64,000 bases of DNA from Psococerastis gibbosa (taxonomy: Eukaryota; Arthropoda; Insecta; Psocodea; Psocidae). Below the pieces are notes generated by a model. The model was not told the DNA's origin. It worked only from the letters and a program-made list of their open reading frames with translations, and did not search any database. Shown one piece after another: positions 1 through 11,675 of this stretch. The DNA lies in assembly GCA_963971405.1 (NCBI GenBank), contig OZ020487.1, positions 19,329,371 to 19,393,370 on the forward strand, read 5' to 3'. Within the stretch, counting starts at the first letter, position 1. Each line of letters opens with the position of its first letter. Both the position numbers and the translations under genes were made by a program.

Positions 1-56
1 AAAAATAAAATAAGTAAATAGCTATTTTTCTTATTCTTGTCGAATGAATTTTTTTT

Positions 57-85
57 AGCTACATTTACACCGATGAACACGCAGG
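57..85 (+). other. Conserved box of the monomer (example in the first monomer)
   Basis: This stretch, starting AGCTACATTTACACCG and ending CACGCAGG, is the most constant part of the monomer across the window. The bases on its right (GAGCAATTGCTC and what follows) vary widely between monomers. Recurrent exceptions are ACAGATG, ACTCCG, ACGCCG, TTAAACCG, GACGTACACG, AACATGCAGG and CACGCTGG. It resembles no CENP-B box (no TTCG....A..CGGG pattern). A protein-binding role is inference from relative conservation only. Confidence 0.55.
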
Positions 86-96
86 AGCAATTGCTC
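85..96. repeat. 12-bp perfect palindrome GAGCAATTGCTC (example)
   Basis: The motif is its own reverse complement and sits directly after the conserved box in many monomers. A second palindromic form, GAACAATTGTTC, occurs for example at 8243-8254. Mixed, imperfect forms (GAACAATTGCTC, GAGCAATTGTTC) are also common, so symmetry is not strictly kept. Other monomers lose it altogether (AGCAAGTGGCC, AGCAAATGGTC). Confidence 0.85.
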
Positions 97-350
97 AATG
101 TTAAGTACAATACAATGAGCCAAAGTATGCAAAATTAAGACACTCATGTCATATCAAGACCTTTAAAAAAAAAATAAGTATATAGCATTTTTCGTATTCT
201 TGTCGAATGAATTTTTTGTAGCTACATTTACACCGATGAACACGCTGGAGCAATTGCCTAATGTTAGATACAGTACATTGAGCCAAAATAAGCAATATTA
301 AGACACCCATATCTTTTCAAAACCTTTAAAAAAAATAAAATAAGTAAATA

Positions 351-847
351 GCTATTTTTCTTATTCTTGTCGAATGAATTTTTTTCAGCTACATTTACAC
401 CGATGAACACGCAGGAGCAATTGCTCAATGTTAAGTACAATACAATGAGCCAAAATAAGCAAAATTAAGACACTCATATCATATCAAGACCTTTAAAAAA
501 AAAAATAAGTAAATAGCTATTTTTCTTATTCTTGTCGAATGAATTTTTTTTAGCCACATTTACACCGATGAACACGCAAGAACAATTGCTCAATGTTAAG
601 TACAATACAATGAGCCGAAATAAGCAAAATTAAGACACCTATATCTTTTTAAAACCTTTAAAAAAAATAAAATAAGTAAATAGCTATTTTTCTTATTCTT
701 GTCGAATGAATTTTTTTTAGCTACATTTACACCGATGAACACGCAGGAGCAATTGCTCAATGTTAAGTACGATACAATGAGCTAAAATAAGCAAAATTAA
801 GACACTCATATCATATCAAGACCTTTAAAAAAAAAAAAAAGTATATA
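351..847 (+). repeat. Three left-family monomers before the first 8-mer
   Basis: Monomers start at 351, 516 and 683. The first corresponds to 3675; the second and third correspond to 4175 and 4342. Compared with 3675-4510, two monomers (3840 and 4008 types) are missing between the first and second. This looks like the equivalent of the 13-mer with a two-monomer deletion, but without the palindrome. Confidence 0.8.
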
Positions 848-2177
848 GCTATTTTTCGTATTCTTGTCGAATGAATTTTTTGTAGCTACATTTACACCGA
901 TGAACACGCTGGAGCAATTGCCTAATGTTAGATACAGTACAATGAGCCAAAATAAGCAAAATTAAGACACCTTTATCTTTTTAAAACCTTTAAAAAAAAA
1001 AAAATAAGTAATTAGCTATTTTTCGTATTCTTGCCGTATGAATTTTTTTAAGCTTCATTTACACCGATGAACACGCAGGAGCAATTGCTCAATGTTAAGT
1101 ACAATACATTGAGCCAAAATAAGCAAAATAAAGACACCTATATCTTTTTAAAACCTTTAAAGAAAATAAAATAAGTAAATAGCTATTTTTCTTATTCTTG
1201 TCGAATGAATTTTTTTTAGCCACATTTACACCGATGAACACGCAGGAACAATTGCTCAATGTTAAGTACAATACATTGAGCCAAAATAAGCAAAATAAAG
1301 ACACCTATATCTTTTTAAAACCTTTAAAAAAAATAAAATAAGTAAATAGCTATTTTTCTTATTCTTGTCGAATGAATTTTATTTAGCTACATTTACACCG
1401 ATGAACAATCAGGAGCAATTGCTCAATGTTAAGTTCAATACAATGACCCAAAATAAGCAAAATTAAGACACCGTATCATATCAAGACCTTTAAAAAAAAT
1501 AAAAAAAGGAAATAGCTATTTTTTTTATTCTTGTCGAATGAATTTTTTTAGCAACATTTAAACCGATGAACACGCAGGAGCAATTGCTCAATGTCAAGTA
1601 CAATACAACGAGCCAAAATAAGCAAAATTAAGACACCTATATCTTTTTAAAACCTTTAAAAAAATAAAATAAATAAATAGCTATTTTTCCTATTCTTGTC
1701 GAATGAATTTTTTGTAGCTACATTTACACCGATGAACACGCTGGAGCAATTGCCTAATGTTAGATACAATAAAATGAGCCAAAATAAGCAAAATTAAGAC
1801 ACCTATATCTTTTTAAAACCTTTAAAAAAAATAAAATAAGTAATTAGCTATTTTTCGTATTCTTGCCGTATGAATTTTTTTAAGCTACATTTACACCGAT
1901 GAACACGCAGGAGCAATTGCTCAATGTTAAGTACAATACATGGAGCCAAAATAAGCAAAATTAAGACACCTATATCTTTTTAAAACCTTTAAAAAAATAA
2001 AATACGTAAATAGCTATTTTTCGTATTCTTGCCGTATGAATTTTTTTAAGCTACATTTACACCGATGAACACGCAGGAGCAATTGCTCAATGTTAAGTAC
2101 GATACAATGAGCTAAAATAAGCAAAATTAAGACACTCATATCATATCAAGACCTTTAAAAAAAAAAAAAAGTATATA
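848..2177 (+). repeat. 8-monomer HOR (1,330 bp), copy 1
   Basis: Monomers start at 848, 1015, 1182, 1349, 1515, 1680, 1847 and 2013. The unit repeats with offset 1,330 bp in 2178-3507. Diagnostic members are one with CTGGAGCAATTGCCTAATG, one with AAGCTTC in place of AAGCTAC, one with GAACAATCAGG, and one with AAAAAAAGGAAATAGC. The shared stretch extends left of 848 to at least the GTACGATAC variant at 771 (2101 in copy 2). The same core recurs inside both 13-mers. Confidence 0.92.
1087..1114. repeat. 9-bp stem inverted repeat in monomers carrying ACATTGAGC (example)
   Basis: GCTCAATGT at 1087-1095 is the exact reverse complement of ACATTGAGC at 1106-1114, with a 10-base spacer (TAAGTACAAT). 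Monomers reading ACAATGAGC have one mismatch in the stem. The left arm overlaps the 12-bp palindrome, so this part of the monomer has two alternative pairings. Confidence 0.8.
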
Positions 2178-3507
2178 GCTATTTTTCGTATTCTTGTCGA
2201 ATGAATTTTTTGTAGCTACATTTACACCGATGAACACGCTGGAGCAATTGCCTAATGTTAGATACAGTACAATGAGCCAAAATAAGCAAAATTAAGACAC
2301 CTTTATCTTTTTAAAACCTTTAAAAAAAATAAAATAAGTAATTAGCTATTTTTCGTATTCTTGCCGTATGAATTTTTTTAAGCTTCATTTACACCGATGA
2401 ACACGCAGGAGCAATTGCTCAATGTTAAGTACAATACATTGAGCCAAAATAAGCAAAATAAAGACACCTATATCTTTTTAAAACCTTTAAAGAAAATAAA
2501 ATAAGTAAATAGCTATTTTTCTTATTCTTGTCGAATGAATTTTTTTTAGCCACATTTACACCGATGAACACGCAGGAACAATTGCTCAATGTTAAGTACA
2601 ATACATTGAGCCAAAATAAGCAAAATAAAGACACCTATATCTTTTTAAAACCTTTAAAAAAAAAAAAATAAGTAAATAGCTATTTTTCTTATTCTTGTCG
2701 AATGAATTTTATTTAGCTACATTTACACCGATGAACAATCAGGAGCAATTGCTCAATGTTAAGTTCAATACAATGAGCCAAAATAAGCAAAATTAAGACA
2801 CCGTATCATATCAAGACCTTTAAAAAAAATAAAAAAAGGAAATAGCTATTTTTTTTATTCTTGTCGAATGAATTTTTTTAGCAACATTTAAACCGATGAA
2901 CACGCAGGAGCAATTGCTCAATGTCAAGTACAATACAACGAGCCAAAATAAGCAAAATTAAGACACCTATATCTTTTTAAAACCTTTAAAAAAATAAAAT
3001 AAATAAATAGCTATTTTTCCTATTCATGTCGAATGAATTTTTTGTAGCTACATTTACACCGATGAACACGCTGGAGCAATTGCCTAATGTTAGATACAAT
3101 AAAATGAGCCAAAATAAGCAAAATTAAGACACCTATATCTTTTTAAAACCTTTAAAAAAAATAAAATAAGTAATTAGCTATTTTTCGTATTCTTGCCGTA
3201 TGAATTTTTTTAAGCTACATTTACACCGATGAACACGCAGGAGCAATTGCTCAATGTTAAGTACAATACATGGAGCCAAAATAAGCAAAATTAAGACACC
3301 TATATCTTTTTAAAACCTTTAAAAAAATAAAATACGTAAATAGCTATTTTTCGTATTCTTGCCGTATGAATTTTTTTAAGCTACATTTACACCGATGAAC
3401 ACGCAGGAGCAATTGCTCAATGTTAAGTACAATACATGGAGCCAAAATAAGCAAAATAAAGACACCTATATCTTTTTAAAACCTTTAAAAAAAAAAATAA
3501 GTAAATA
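2178..3507 (+). repeat. 8-monomer HOR (1,330 bp), copy 2
   Basis: This block aligns with 848-2177 monomer for monomer; starts are 2178, 2345, 2512, 2679, 2845, 3010, 3177 and 3343. Few differences are visible: an A-run of different composition near 2660, TATTCATGTC instead of TATTCTTGTC near 3022, and GAGCC instead of GACCC near 2776. The match runs on to about 3430, where copy 1's continuation reads GATAC and this one AATAC. Confidence 0.92.
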
Positions 3508-3839
3508 GCTATTTTTCTTATTCTTGTCGAATGAATTTTTTTTAGCCACATTTACACCGATGAACACGCAGTAACAATTGCTCAATGTTAAGTACAATAC
3601 AATGAGCCAAAATTAGCAAAATTAAGACACCTATATCTTTTTAAAACCTTTAAAAAAAATAAAATAAGTAAATAGCTATTTTTCTTATTCTTGTCGAATG
3701 AATTTTTTTCAGCTACATTTACACCGATGAACACGCAGGAGCAATTGCTCAATGTTAAGTACAATACAATGAGCCAAAATAAGCAAAATTAAGACACTCA
3801 TATCATATCAAGACCTTTAACAAAAAAAATAAGTATATA
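3508..3839 (+). repeat. Two monomers joining the 8-mer to the 13-mer
   Basis: The monomer at 3508 carries the GCAGTAACAATTG variant and matches 21644 and 32292 in the long HOR; the preceding monomer (3343, ACATGGAGCC) matches 21479. The monomer at 3675 carries TTTTTTTCAGC and matches 351. This stretch shows that the left family and the 20980-21978 part of the long HOR share ancestry. Confidence 0.8.
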
Positions 3840-6009
3840 GCTATTTTTCGAATTCTTGTCGAATGAATTTTTTGTAGCTACATTTACACCGATGAACACG
3901 CTGGAGCAATTGCCTAATGTTAGATACAGTACAGTGAGCCAAAATAAGCAAAATTAAGACACCTATATCTTTTTAAAACCTTTAAAAAAAAATAAAATAA
4001 GTAATTAGCTATTTTTCGTATTCTTGCCGTATGAATTTTTTTAAGCTTCATTTACACCGATGAACACGAAGGAGCAATTGCTCAATGTTAAGTACAATAC
4101 ATTGAGCCAAAATAAGCAAAATAAAGGCACCTATATCTTTTTAAAACCTTTAAAAAAAATAAAATAAGTAAATAGCTATTTTTCTTATTCTTGTCGAATG
4201 AATTTTTTTTAGCCACATTTACACCGATGAACACGCAAGAACAATTGCTCAATGTTAAGTACAATACAATGAGCCGAAATAAGCAAAATTAAGACACCTA
4301 TATCTTTTTAAAACCTTTAAAAAAAATAAAATAAGTAAATAGCTATTTTTCTTATTCTTGTCGAATGAATTTTTTTTAGCTACATTTACACCGATGAACA
4401 CGCAGGAGCAATTGCTCAATGTTAAGTACGATACAATGAGCTAAAATAAGCAAAATTAAGACAATCATATCATATGATTGTCTTAATTTTGAAAAAAAAA
4501 AAAGTATATAGCTATTTTTCGTATTCTTGTCGAATGAATTTTTTGTAGCTACATTTACACCGATGAACACGCTGGAGCAATTGCCTAATGTTAGATACAG
4601 TACAATGAGCCAAAATAAGCAAAATTAAGACACCTTTATCTTTTTAAAACCTTTAAAAAAAATAAAATAAGTAATTAGCTATTTTTCGTATTCTTGCCGT
4701 ATGAATTTTTTTAAGCTTCATTTACACCGATGAACACGCAGGAGCAATTGCTCAATGTTAAGTACAATACATTGAGCCAAAATAAGCAAAATAAAGACAC
4801 CTATATCTTTTTAAAACCTTTAAAGAAAATAAAATAAGTAAATAGCTATTTTTCTTATTCTTGTCGAATGAATTTTTTTTAGCCACATTTACACCGATGA
4901 ACACGCAGGAACAATTGCTCAATGTTAAGTACAATACATTGAGCCAAAATAAGCAAAATAAAGACACCTATATCTTTTTAAAACCTTTAAAAAAAATAAA
5001 ATAAGTAAATAGCTATTTTTCTTATTCTTGTCGAATGAATTTTATTTAGCTACATTTACACCGATGAACAATCAGGAGCAATTGCTCAATGTTAAGTTCA
5101 ATACAATGAGCCAAAATAAGCAAAATTAAGACACCGTATCATATCAAGACCTTTAAAAAAAATAAAAAAAGGAAATAGCTATTTTTTTTATTCTTGTCGA
5201 ATGAATTTTTTTAGCAACATTTAAACCGATGAACACGCAGGAGCAATTGCTCAATGTCAAGTACAATACAACGAGCCAAAATAAGCAAAATTAAGACACC
5301 TATATCTTTTTAAAACCTTTAAAAAAATAAAATAAATAAATAGCTATTTTTCCTATTCTTGTCGAATGAATTTTTTGTAGCTACATTTACACCGATGAAC
5401 ACGCTGGAGCAATTGCCTAATGTTAGATACAATACAATGAGCCAAAATAAGCAAAATTAAGACACCTATATATTTTTAAAACCTTTAAAAAAAATAAAAT
5501 AAGTAATTAGCTATTTTTCGTATTCTTGCCGTATGAATTTTTTTAAGCTACATTTACACCGATGAACACGCAGGAGCAATTGCTCAATGTTAAGTACAAT
5601 ACATGGAGCCAAAATAAGCAAAATTAAGACACCTATATCTTTTTAAAACCTTTAAAAAAATAAAATACGTAAATAGCTATTTTTCTTATTCTTGTCGAAT
5701 GAATTTTATTTAGCTACATTTACACCGATGAACAATCAGGAGCAATTGCTCAATGTTAAGCTCAATACAATGAGCCAAAATAAGCAAAATTAAGACACCC
5801 TTATCATATCAAGACCTTTAAAAAAAATAAAATAAGTAAATAGCTATTTTTCTTATTTTTGTCGAATGAATTTTTTGTAGCTACATTTACACCGATGAAC
5901 ACGCTGGAGCAATTGCCTAATGTTAGATACAATAAAATGAGCCAAAATAAGCAAAATTAAGACACCTATATCTTTTTAAAACCTTTAAAAAAAATAAAAT
6001 AAGTAATTA
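3840..6009 (+). repeat. 13-monomer HOR (2,170 bp), copy 1
   Basis: Monomer starts are 3840, 4008, 4175, 4342, 4511, 4678, 4845, 5012, 5178, 5343, 5510, 5676 and 5843. It begins with a GAATTC-bearing variant (CTATTTTTCGAATTC), contains the 8-mer core from about 4430 to 5690, and holds a 41-bp inverted repeat at 4451-4491. Its last monomer (5843, CTTATTTTTGTCG) is not present in the next copy. Confidence 0.93.
4451..4491. repeat. 41-bp perfect inverted repeat with 20-bp arms and one-base spacer
   Basis: The arm at 4451-4470 is exactly reverse-complementary to 4472-4491, with a single C at 4471 between them. The equivalent monomers at 771 and 2101 read AAGACACTCATATC followed by ATATCAAGACC, which is only weakly symmetric. 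Here the right part has been replaced by an inverted copy of the left part and one base (ACTC to AATC) differs. This is the signature expected of a fold-back template switch. It lengthens the monomer to 169 bp. It could extrude as a cruciform or fold as a hairpin if transcribed. Confidence 0.97.
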
Positions 6010-8012
6010 GCTATTTTTCGAATTCTTGTCGAATGAATTTTTTGTAGCTACATTTACACCGATGAACACGCTGGAGCAATTGCCTAATGTTAGATACAGT
6101 ACAGTGAGCCAAAATAAGCAAAATTAAGACACCTATATCTTTTTAAAACCTTTAAAAAAAAATAAAATAAGTAATTAGCTATTTTTCGTATTCTTGCCGT
6201 ATGAATTTTTTTAAGCTTCATTTACACCGATGAACACGAAGGAGCAATTGCTCAATGTTAAGTACAATACATTGAGCCAAAATAAGCAAAATAAAGGCAA
6301 CTATATCTTTTTAAAACCTTTAAAAAAAATAAAATAAGTAAATAGCTATTTTTCTTATTCTTGTCGAATGAATTTTTTTTAGCCACATTTACACCGATGA
6401 ACACGCAAGAACAATTGCTCAATGTTAAGTACAATACAATGAGCCGAAATAAGCAAAATTAAGACACCTATATCTTTTTAAAACCTTTAAAAAAAATAAA
6501 ATAAGTAAATAGCTATTTTTCTTATTCTTGTCGAATGAATTTTTTTTAGCTACACTTACACCGATGAACACGCAGGAGCAATTGCTCAATGTTAAGTACG
6601 ATACAATGAGCTAAAATAAGCAAAATTAAGACAATCATATCATATGATTGTCTTAATTTTGAAAAAAAAAAAAGTATATAGCTATTTTTCGTATTCTTGT
6701 CGAATGAATTTTTTGTAGCTACATTTACACCGATGAACACGCTGGAGCAATTGCCTAATGTTAGATACAGTACAATGAGCCAAAATAAGCAAAATTAAGA
6801 CACCTTTATCTTTTTAAAACCTTTAAAAAAAATAAAATAAGTAATTAGCTATTTTTCGTATTCTTGCCGTATGAATTTTTTTAAGCTTCATTTACACCGA
6901 TGAACACGCAGGAGCAATTGCTCAATGTTAAGTACAATACATTGAGCCAAAATAAGCAAAATAAAGACACCTATATCTTTTTAAAACCTTTAAAGAAAAT
7001 AAAATAAGTAAATAGCTATTTTTCTTATTCTTGTCGAATGAATTTTTTTTAGCCACATTTACACCGATGAACACGCAGGAACAATTGCTCAATGTTAAGT
7101 ACAATACATTGAGCCAAAATAAGCAAAATAAAGACACCTATATCTTTTTAAAACCTTTAAAAAAAATAAAATAAGTAAATAGCTATTTTTCTTATTCTTG
7201 TCGAATGAATTTTATTTAGCTACATTTACACCGATGAACAATCAGGAGCAATTGCTCAATGTTAAGTTCAATACAATGAGCCAAAATAAGCAAAATTAAG
7301 ACACCGTATCATATCAAGACCTTTAAAAAAAATAAAAAAAGGAAATAGCTATTTTTTTTATTCTTGTCGAATGAATTTTTTTAGCAACATTTAAACCGAT
7401 GAACACGCAGGAGCAATTGCTCAATGTCAAGTACAATACAACGAGCCAAAATAAGCAAAATTAAGACACCTATATCTTTTTAAAACCTTTAAAAAAATAA
7501 AATAAATAAATAGCTATTTTTCCTATTCTTGTCGAATGAATTTTTTGTAGCTACATTTACACCGATGAACACGCTGGAGCAATTGCCTAATGTTAGATAC
7601 AATACAATGAGCCAAAATAAGCAAAATTAAGACACCTATATATTTTTAAAACCTTTAAAAAAAATAAAATAAGTAATTAGCTATTTTTCGTATTCTTGCC
7701 GTATGAATTTTTTTAAGCTACATTTACACCGATGAACACGCAGGAGCAATTGCTCAATGTTAAGTACAATACATGGAGCCAAAATAAGCAAAATTAAGAC
7801 ACCTATATCTTTTTAAAACCTTTAAAAAAATAAAATACGTAAATAGCTATTTTTCTTATTCTTGTCGAATGAATTTTATTTAGCTACACTTACACCGATG
7901 AACAATCAGGAGCAATTGCTCAATGTTAAGCTCAATACAATGAGCCAAAATAAGCAAAATTAAGACACCCTTATCATATCAAGACCTTTAAAAAAAATAA
8001 AATAAGTAAATA
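6010..8012 (+). repeat. 13-monomer HOR, copy 2 (12 monomers retained)
   Basis: This block matches 3840-5842 at a constant offset of 2,170 bp, including the inverted repeat at 6621-6661. Visible differences are few: GGCAACTAT for GGCACCTAT near 6297, and GCTACACTTAC for GCTACATTTAC near 6552 and 7886. At 8013 the thirteenth monomer is replaced by one of the 10/11-mer family, so the copy ends by a switch of family. Confidence 0.93.
6621..6661. repeat. 41-bp perfect inverted repeat, second copy
   Basis: The sequence is identical to 4451-4491 and exactly 2,170 bp downstream, with arms 6621-6640 and 6642-6661 and a C at 6641. It was therefore spread by duplication of the 13-monomer unit, not made twice. 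Confidence 0.97.
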
Positions 8013-9679
8013 GCTATTTTTCTTATTCTTGTCGTATGAATTTTTTTTAGCTACATTTACACCGATGAACACGCAGGAGCAATTGCTTAATGTCAAGTAC
8101 AATACAATGAGCCAAAATAAGCAAAATTAAGACACCTATATCTTTTAAAAACCTTTAAAAAAATAAAATAAGTAAATAGCTATTTTTCTTATTCTTGTCG
8201 AATGAATTTTATTTAGCTACATTTACACCGATGAACACGCAGGAACAATTGTTCAATGTTAAGTACAATACATTGAGCCAAAATTGGCAAAATTAAGGCA
8301 CCTATATCTTTTTAGAACCTTTAAAAAAAATAAAATTAGTAAAGAGCTATTTTTCTTACTCTTGTCGAATGAATTTTATTTAGCTACATTTACACCGATG
8401 AACATGCAGGAGCAATTGCTCAATGTTAAGTACAATACAGTGAGCCAAAATAAGCAAAATTTAGACACCCATATCATTTCAAGACCTATAAAAAAAATAA
8501 AATAAGTAAATAGCTATTTTTCTTATTCTTGTCGAATGAATTTTTTTTAGCTACATTTACACCGATGAAAACGCAGGAGCAAATGCTTAATGTTAAATAC
8601 AATACAATGAGCCAAAATAAGCCAAACTAAGACACCCGTGTCATATCAAGACCTTTAAAAAAAATAAAATAAGTATATAGCTATTTTTCGTATTCATGTC
8701 GAATGAATTTTTTGTAGCTACATTTACACCGATGAACACGCAGGAGCAAGTGGCCAATGTAACGTACAATACAATGAGCCTAAATAAGCAAAATTAAGAC
8801 ACCTATATCTTTTTAAGACCTTTAAAAAAATAAAATAAGTAAATAGCTATTTTTCTTATTCTTGTCGAATGAATTTGTTTTAGCTACATTTACACCGATG
8901 AACACGCAGGAACAATTGCTCAATGTTAAGTACAATACAATGAGCCAAAATAAGCAAAATTAAGACACGCTTATCATATCAAGACCTTTAAAAAAAATAA
9001 AATAAGTAAATAGCTATTTTTCTTATTCTTGTCGAATGAATTTGTTTTAGCTACATTTACACCGACGAACACGCAGGAACAATTGTTTAATGTTAAGTAC
9101 AATACATTGAGCCAAAATAAGCAAAATTAAGGCACCTATAACTTTTTAAAACCTTTAAAAAAAATAAAATAAGTATATAGCTATTTTTCGTATTCTTGAC
9201 GAATGAATTTTTTGTAGCTACATTTACACCGATGAACACGCAGGAGCAAATGGCCAATGTTAAGTACAAAACAATGAGCCTAAATAAGCAAAATTAAGAC
9301 ACCTATATCTTTTTAAGACCTTTAAAAAAAATAAAATAAGTAAATAGCTATTTTTCTTATATTTGTCGATTGAATTTTTTTTAGCTACATTTACACCGAT
9401 CAACACGCTGGAACAATTGCTCAATGTTAAGTACAATACATTGAGCCAAAATAAGCAAAATAAAGACACCTATATCTTTTTAACACCTTTAAAAAAATAA
9501 AATAAGTAAATAGCTATATTTCTTATTCTTGTCGAATGAATTTTATTTAGCTACATTTACACCGATGAACAATCAGGAGCAATTGCTCAATGTTAAGCTC
9601 AATACAATGAGCCAAAATAAGCAAAATTAAGACACCCTTATCATATCAAGACCTTTAAAAAAAATAAAATAAGTAAATA
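8013..9679 (+). repeat. 10-monomer HOR (1,667 bp), copy 1
   Basis: Monomer starts are 8013, 8179, 8346, 8513, 8680, 8846, 9013, 9180, 9347 and 9513. Markers include GAACAATTGTTC (8243), the GTAAAGAGC form of the landmark (8346), GATGAAAACGC (8513), AGCAAGTGGCC (8680), a GAATTTGTTTTAGC T-tract (8846 and 9013) and TATATTTGTCGATTG (9347). The same monomer order appears inside the long HOR (13006-14507). The first monomer reads GTCGTATG, a local variant. Confidence 0.88.
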
Positions 9680-11177
9680 GCTATTTTTCTTATTCTTGTC
9701 GAATGAATTTTTTTTAGCTACATTTACACCGATGAACACGCAGGAGCAATTGCTTAATGTCAAGTACAATACAATGAGCCAAAATAAGCAAAATTAAGAC
9801 ACCTATATCTTTTAAAAACCTTTAAAAAAATAAAATAAGTAAATAGCTATTTTTCTTATTCTTGTCGAATGAATTTTATTTAGCTACATTTACACCGATG
9901 AACACGCAGGAACAATTGTTCAATGTTAAGTACAATACATTGAGCCAAAATTGGCAAAATTAAGGCACCTATATCTTTTTAGAACCTTTAAAAAAAATAA
10001 AATTAGTAAAGAGCTATTTTTCTTACTCTTGTCGAATGAATTTTATTTAGCTACATTTACACCGATGAACATGCAGGAGCAATTGCTCAATGTTAAGTAC
10101 AATACAGTGAGCCAAAATAAGCAAAATTTAGACACCCATATCATTTCAAGACCTATAAAAAAAATAAAATAAGTAAATAGCTATTTTTTTTATTCTTGTC
10201 GAATGAATTTTTTTTAGCAACATTTAAACCGATGAACACGCAGGAGCAATTGCTCAATGTCAAGTACAATACATTGAGCCAAAATAAGCAAAATTAAGAC
10301 ACCTATATCTTTTTAAAACCTTTAAAAAAATAAAATAAGTAAATAGCTATTTTTCTTATTCTTGTCGAATGAATTTTTTTTAGCTACATTTACACCGATG
10401 AAAACGCAGGAGCAAATGCTTAATGTTAAATACAATACAATGAGCCAAAATAAGCCAAACTAAGACACCCGTGTCATATCAAGACCTTTAAAAAAAATAA
10501 AATAAGTATATAGCTATTTTTCGTATTCATGTCGAATGAATTTTTTGTAGCTACATTTACACCGATGAACACGCAGGAGCAAGTGGCCAATGTAACATAC
10601 AATACAATGAGCCTAAATAAGCAAAATTAAGACACCTATATCTTTTTAAGACCTCTAAAAAATAAAATAAGTAAATAGCTATTTTTCTTATTCTTGTCGA
10701 ATGAATTTGTTTTAGCTACATTTACACCGATGAACACGCAGGAACAATTGCTCAATGTTAAGTACAATACAATGAGCCAAAATAAGCAAAATTAAGACAC
10801 TCTTATCATATCAAGACCTTTAAAAAAAATAAAATAAGTAAATAGCTATTTTTCTTATTCTTGTCGAATGAATTTGTTTTAGCTACATTTACACCGACGA
10901 ACACGCAGGAACAATTGCTCAATGTTAAGTACAATACATTGAGCCAAAATAAGCAAAATTAAGGCACCTATATCTTTTTAAAACCTTTAAAAAAAATAAA
11001 ATAAGTATATAGCTATTTTTCGTATTCTTGTCGAATGAATTTTTTGTAGCTACATTTACACCGATGAACACGCAGGAGCAAATGGCCAATGTTAAGTACA
11101 ATACAATGAGCCTAAATAAGCAAAATTAAGACACCTTTATCATTTTAAGACCTTTAAAAAAATGAAATAAGTAAATA
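9680..11177 (+). repeat. 10/11-monomer HOR, copy 2 (nine monomers, one extra, end truncated)
   Basis: The monomers at 9680, 9846 and 10013 match 8013-8512 at offset 1,667. An additional monomer (10180, TTTAGCAACATTTAAACCG) follows. From 10346 the match to 8513 onward resumes at offset 1,833, so the complete unit is 11 monomers. The 9347, 9513 and 8013 types are not reached before the pattern changes at 11178. Confidence 0.85.
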
Positions 11178-11675
11178 GCTATTTTTCTTATTCTTGTCGA
11201 ATGAATTTTTTTTAGCTACATTTACACCGGTGAACACGCAGGAGCAATTGCTCAATGTCAAGTACAATACATTGAGCCAAAATAAGCAAAATTAAGACAC
11301 CTATATCTTTTTAAAACCTTTAAAAAAATAAAATAAGTAAATAGCTATTTTTCTTATTCTTGTCGAATGAATTTTTTTTAGCTACATTTACACCGATGAA
11401 CACGCAGGAACAATTGCTCAATGTTAAGTACAATACGTTGAGCCAAAATAAGCAAAACTAAGACACCTATATCTTTTTTAAACCTTTAAAAAAAATAAAA
11501 TAAGTAAATAGCTATTTTTCTTATTCTTGTCGAATGAATTTTTTTTAGCTACATTTACACCGATGAACACGCAGGAGCAATTGCTCAATGTTAAGTACAA
11601 TACAGTGAGCCAAAATAAGCAAAATTAAGACACTCATGTCATATCAAGACCTTTAAAAAAAAAAATAAGTATATA
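11178..11675 (+). repeat. Three transition monomers into the long HOR
   Basis: Monomers at 11178 (ACCGGTGAACACG), 11344 and 11511. The right part of 11511 (from about CAATGTTAAG to CACTCATGTC) matches the right part of 21978, whose left half is different. The duplicated long-HOR segment therefore begins inside this monomer, near 11590. Confidence 0.75.

Larger units (their letters stand above)
1..350 (+). repeat. Fragment of the long HOR at the left edge
   Basis: The first two landmark monomers match 18309-18658, inside long-HOR copy 1. Diagnostic shared variants are CAAAGTATGC (at 121) and the shortened TATAGCATTTTTCG (at 181). In the long HOR the next monomer has CGTATTCTTGCCG; here the next monomer (351) has CTTATTCTTGTCG and a TTTTTTTCAGC tract, as at 3675. 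The array therefore switches family between about 330 and 361. Confidence 0.85.

Noticed and set aside
1095..1304. Minus-strand open frame of 69 codons, recurring at 2425, 4758, 6928 and (70 codons) 55810, with a variant at 9260, 13753, 24221, 38863 and 42525
   Set aside because: It spans about 1.25 satellite monomers and repeats the same motif at both ends, because it is the monomer translated. It exists only where monomer variants remove in-frame stops. There is no sign of coding constraint.
4376..4570. Minus-strand open frame of 64 codons across the inverted repeat, also at 6546
   Set aside because: It is opened by the 41-bp palindrome, not conserved in other monomers, and has no coding features.
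8284..8505. Plus-strand open frame of 73 codons, recurring at 9951, 24912, 39554 and 43217
   Set aside because: It is open only in the GTAAAGAGC-type monomer pair. The copy at 14444 is broken by one extra A in the A-run, with no other difference in its context. It is a chance frame in satellite DNA.
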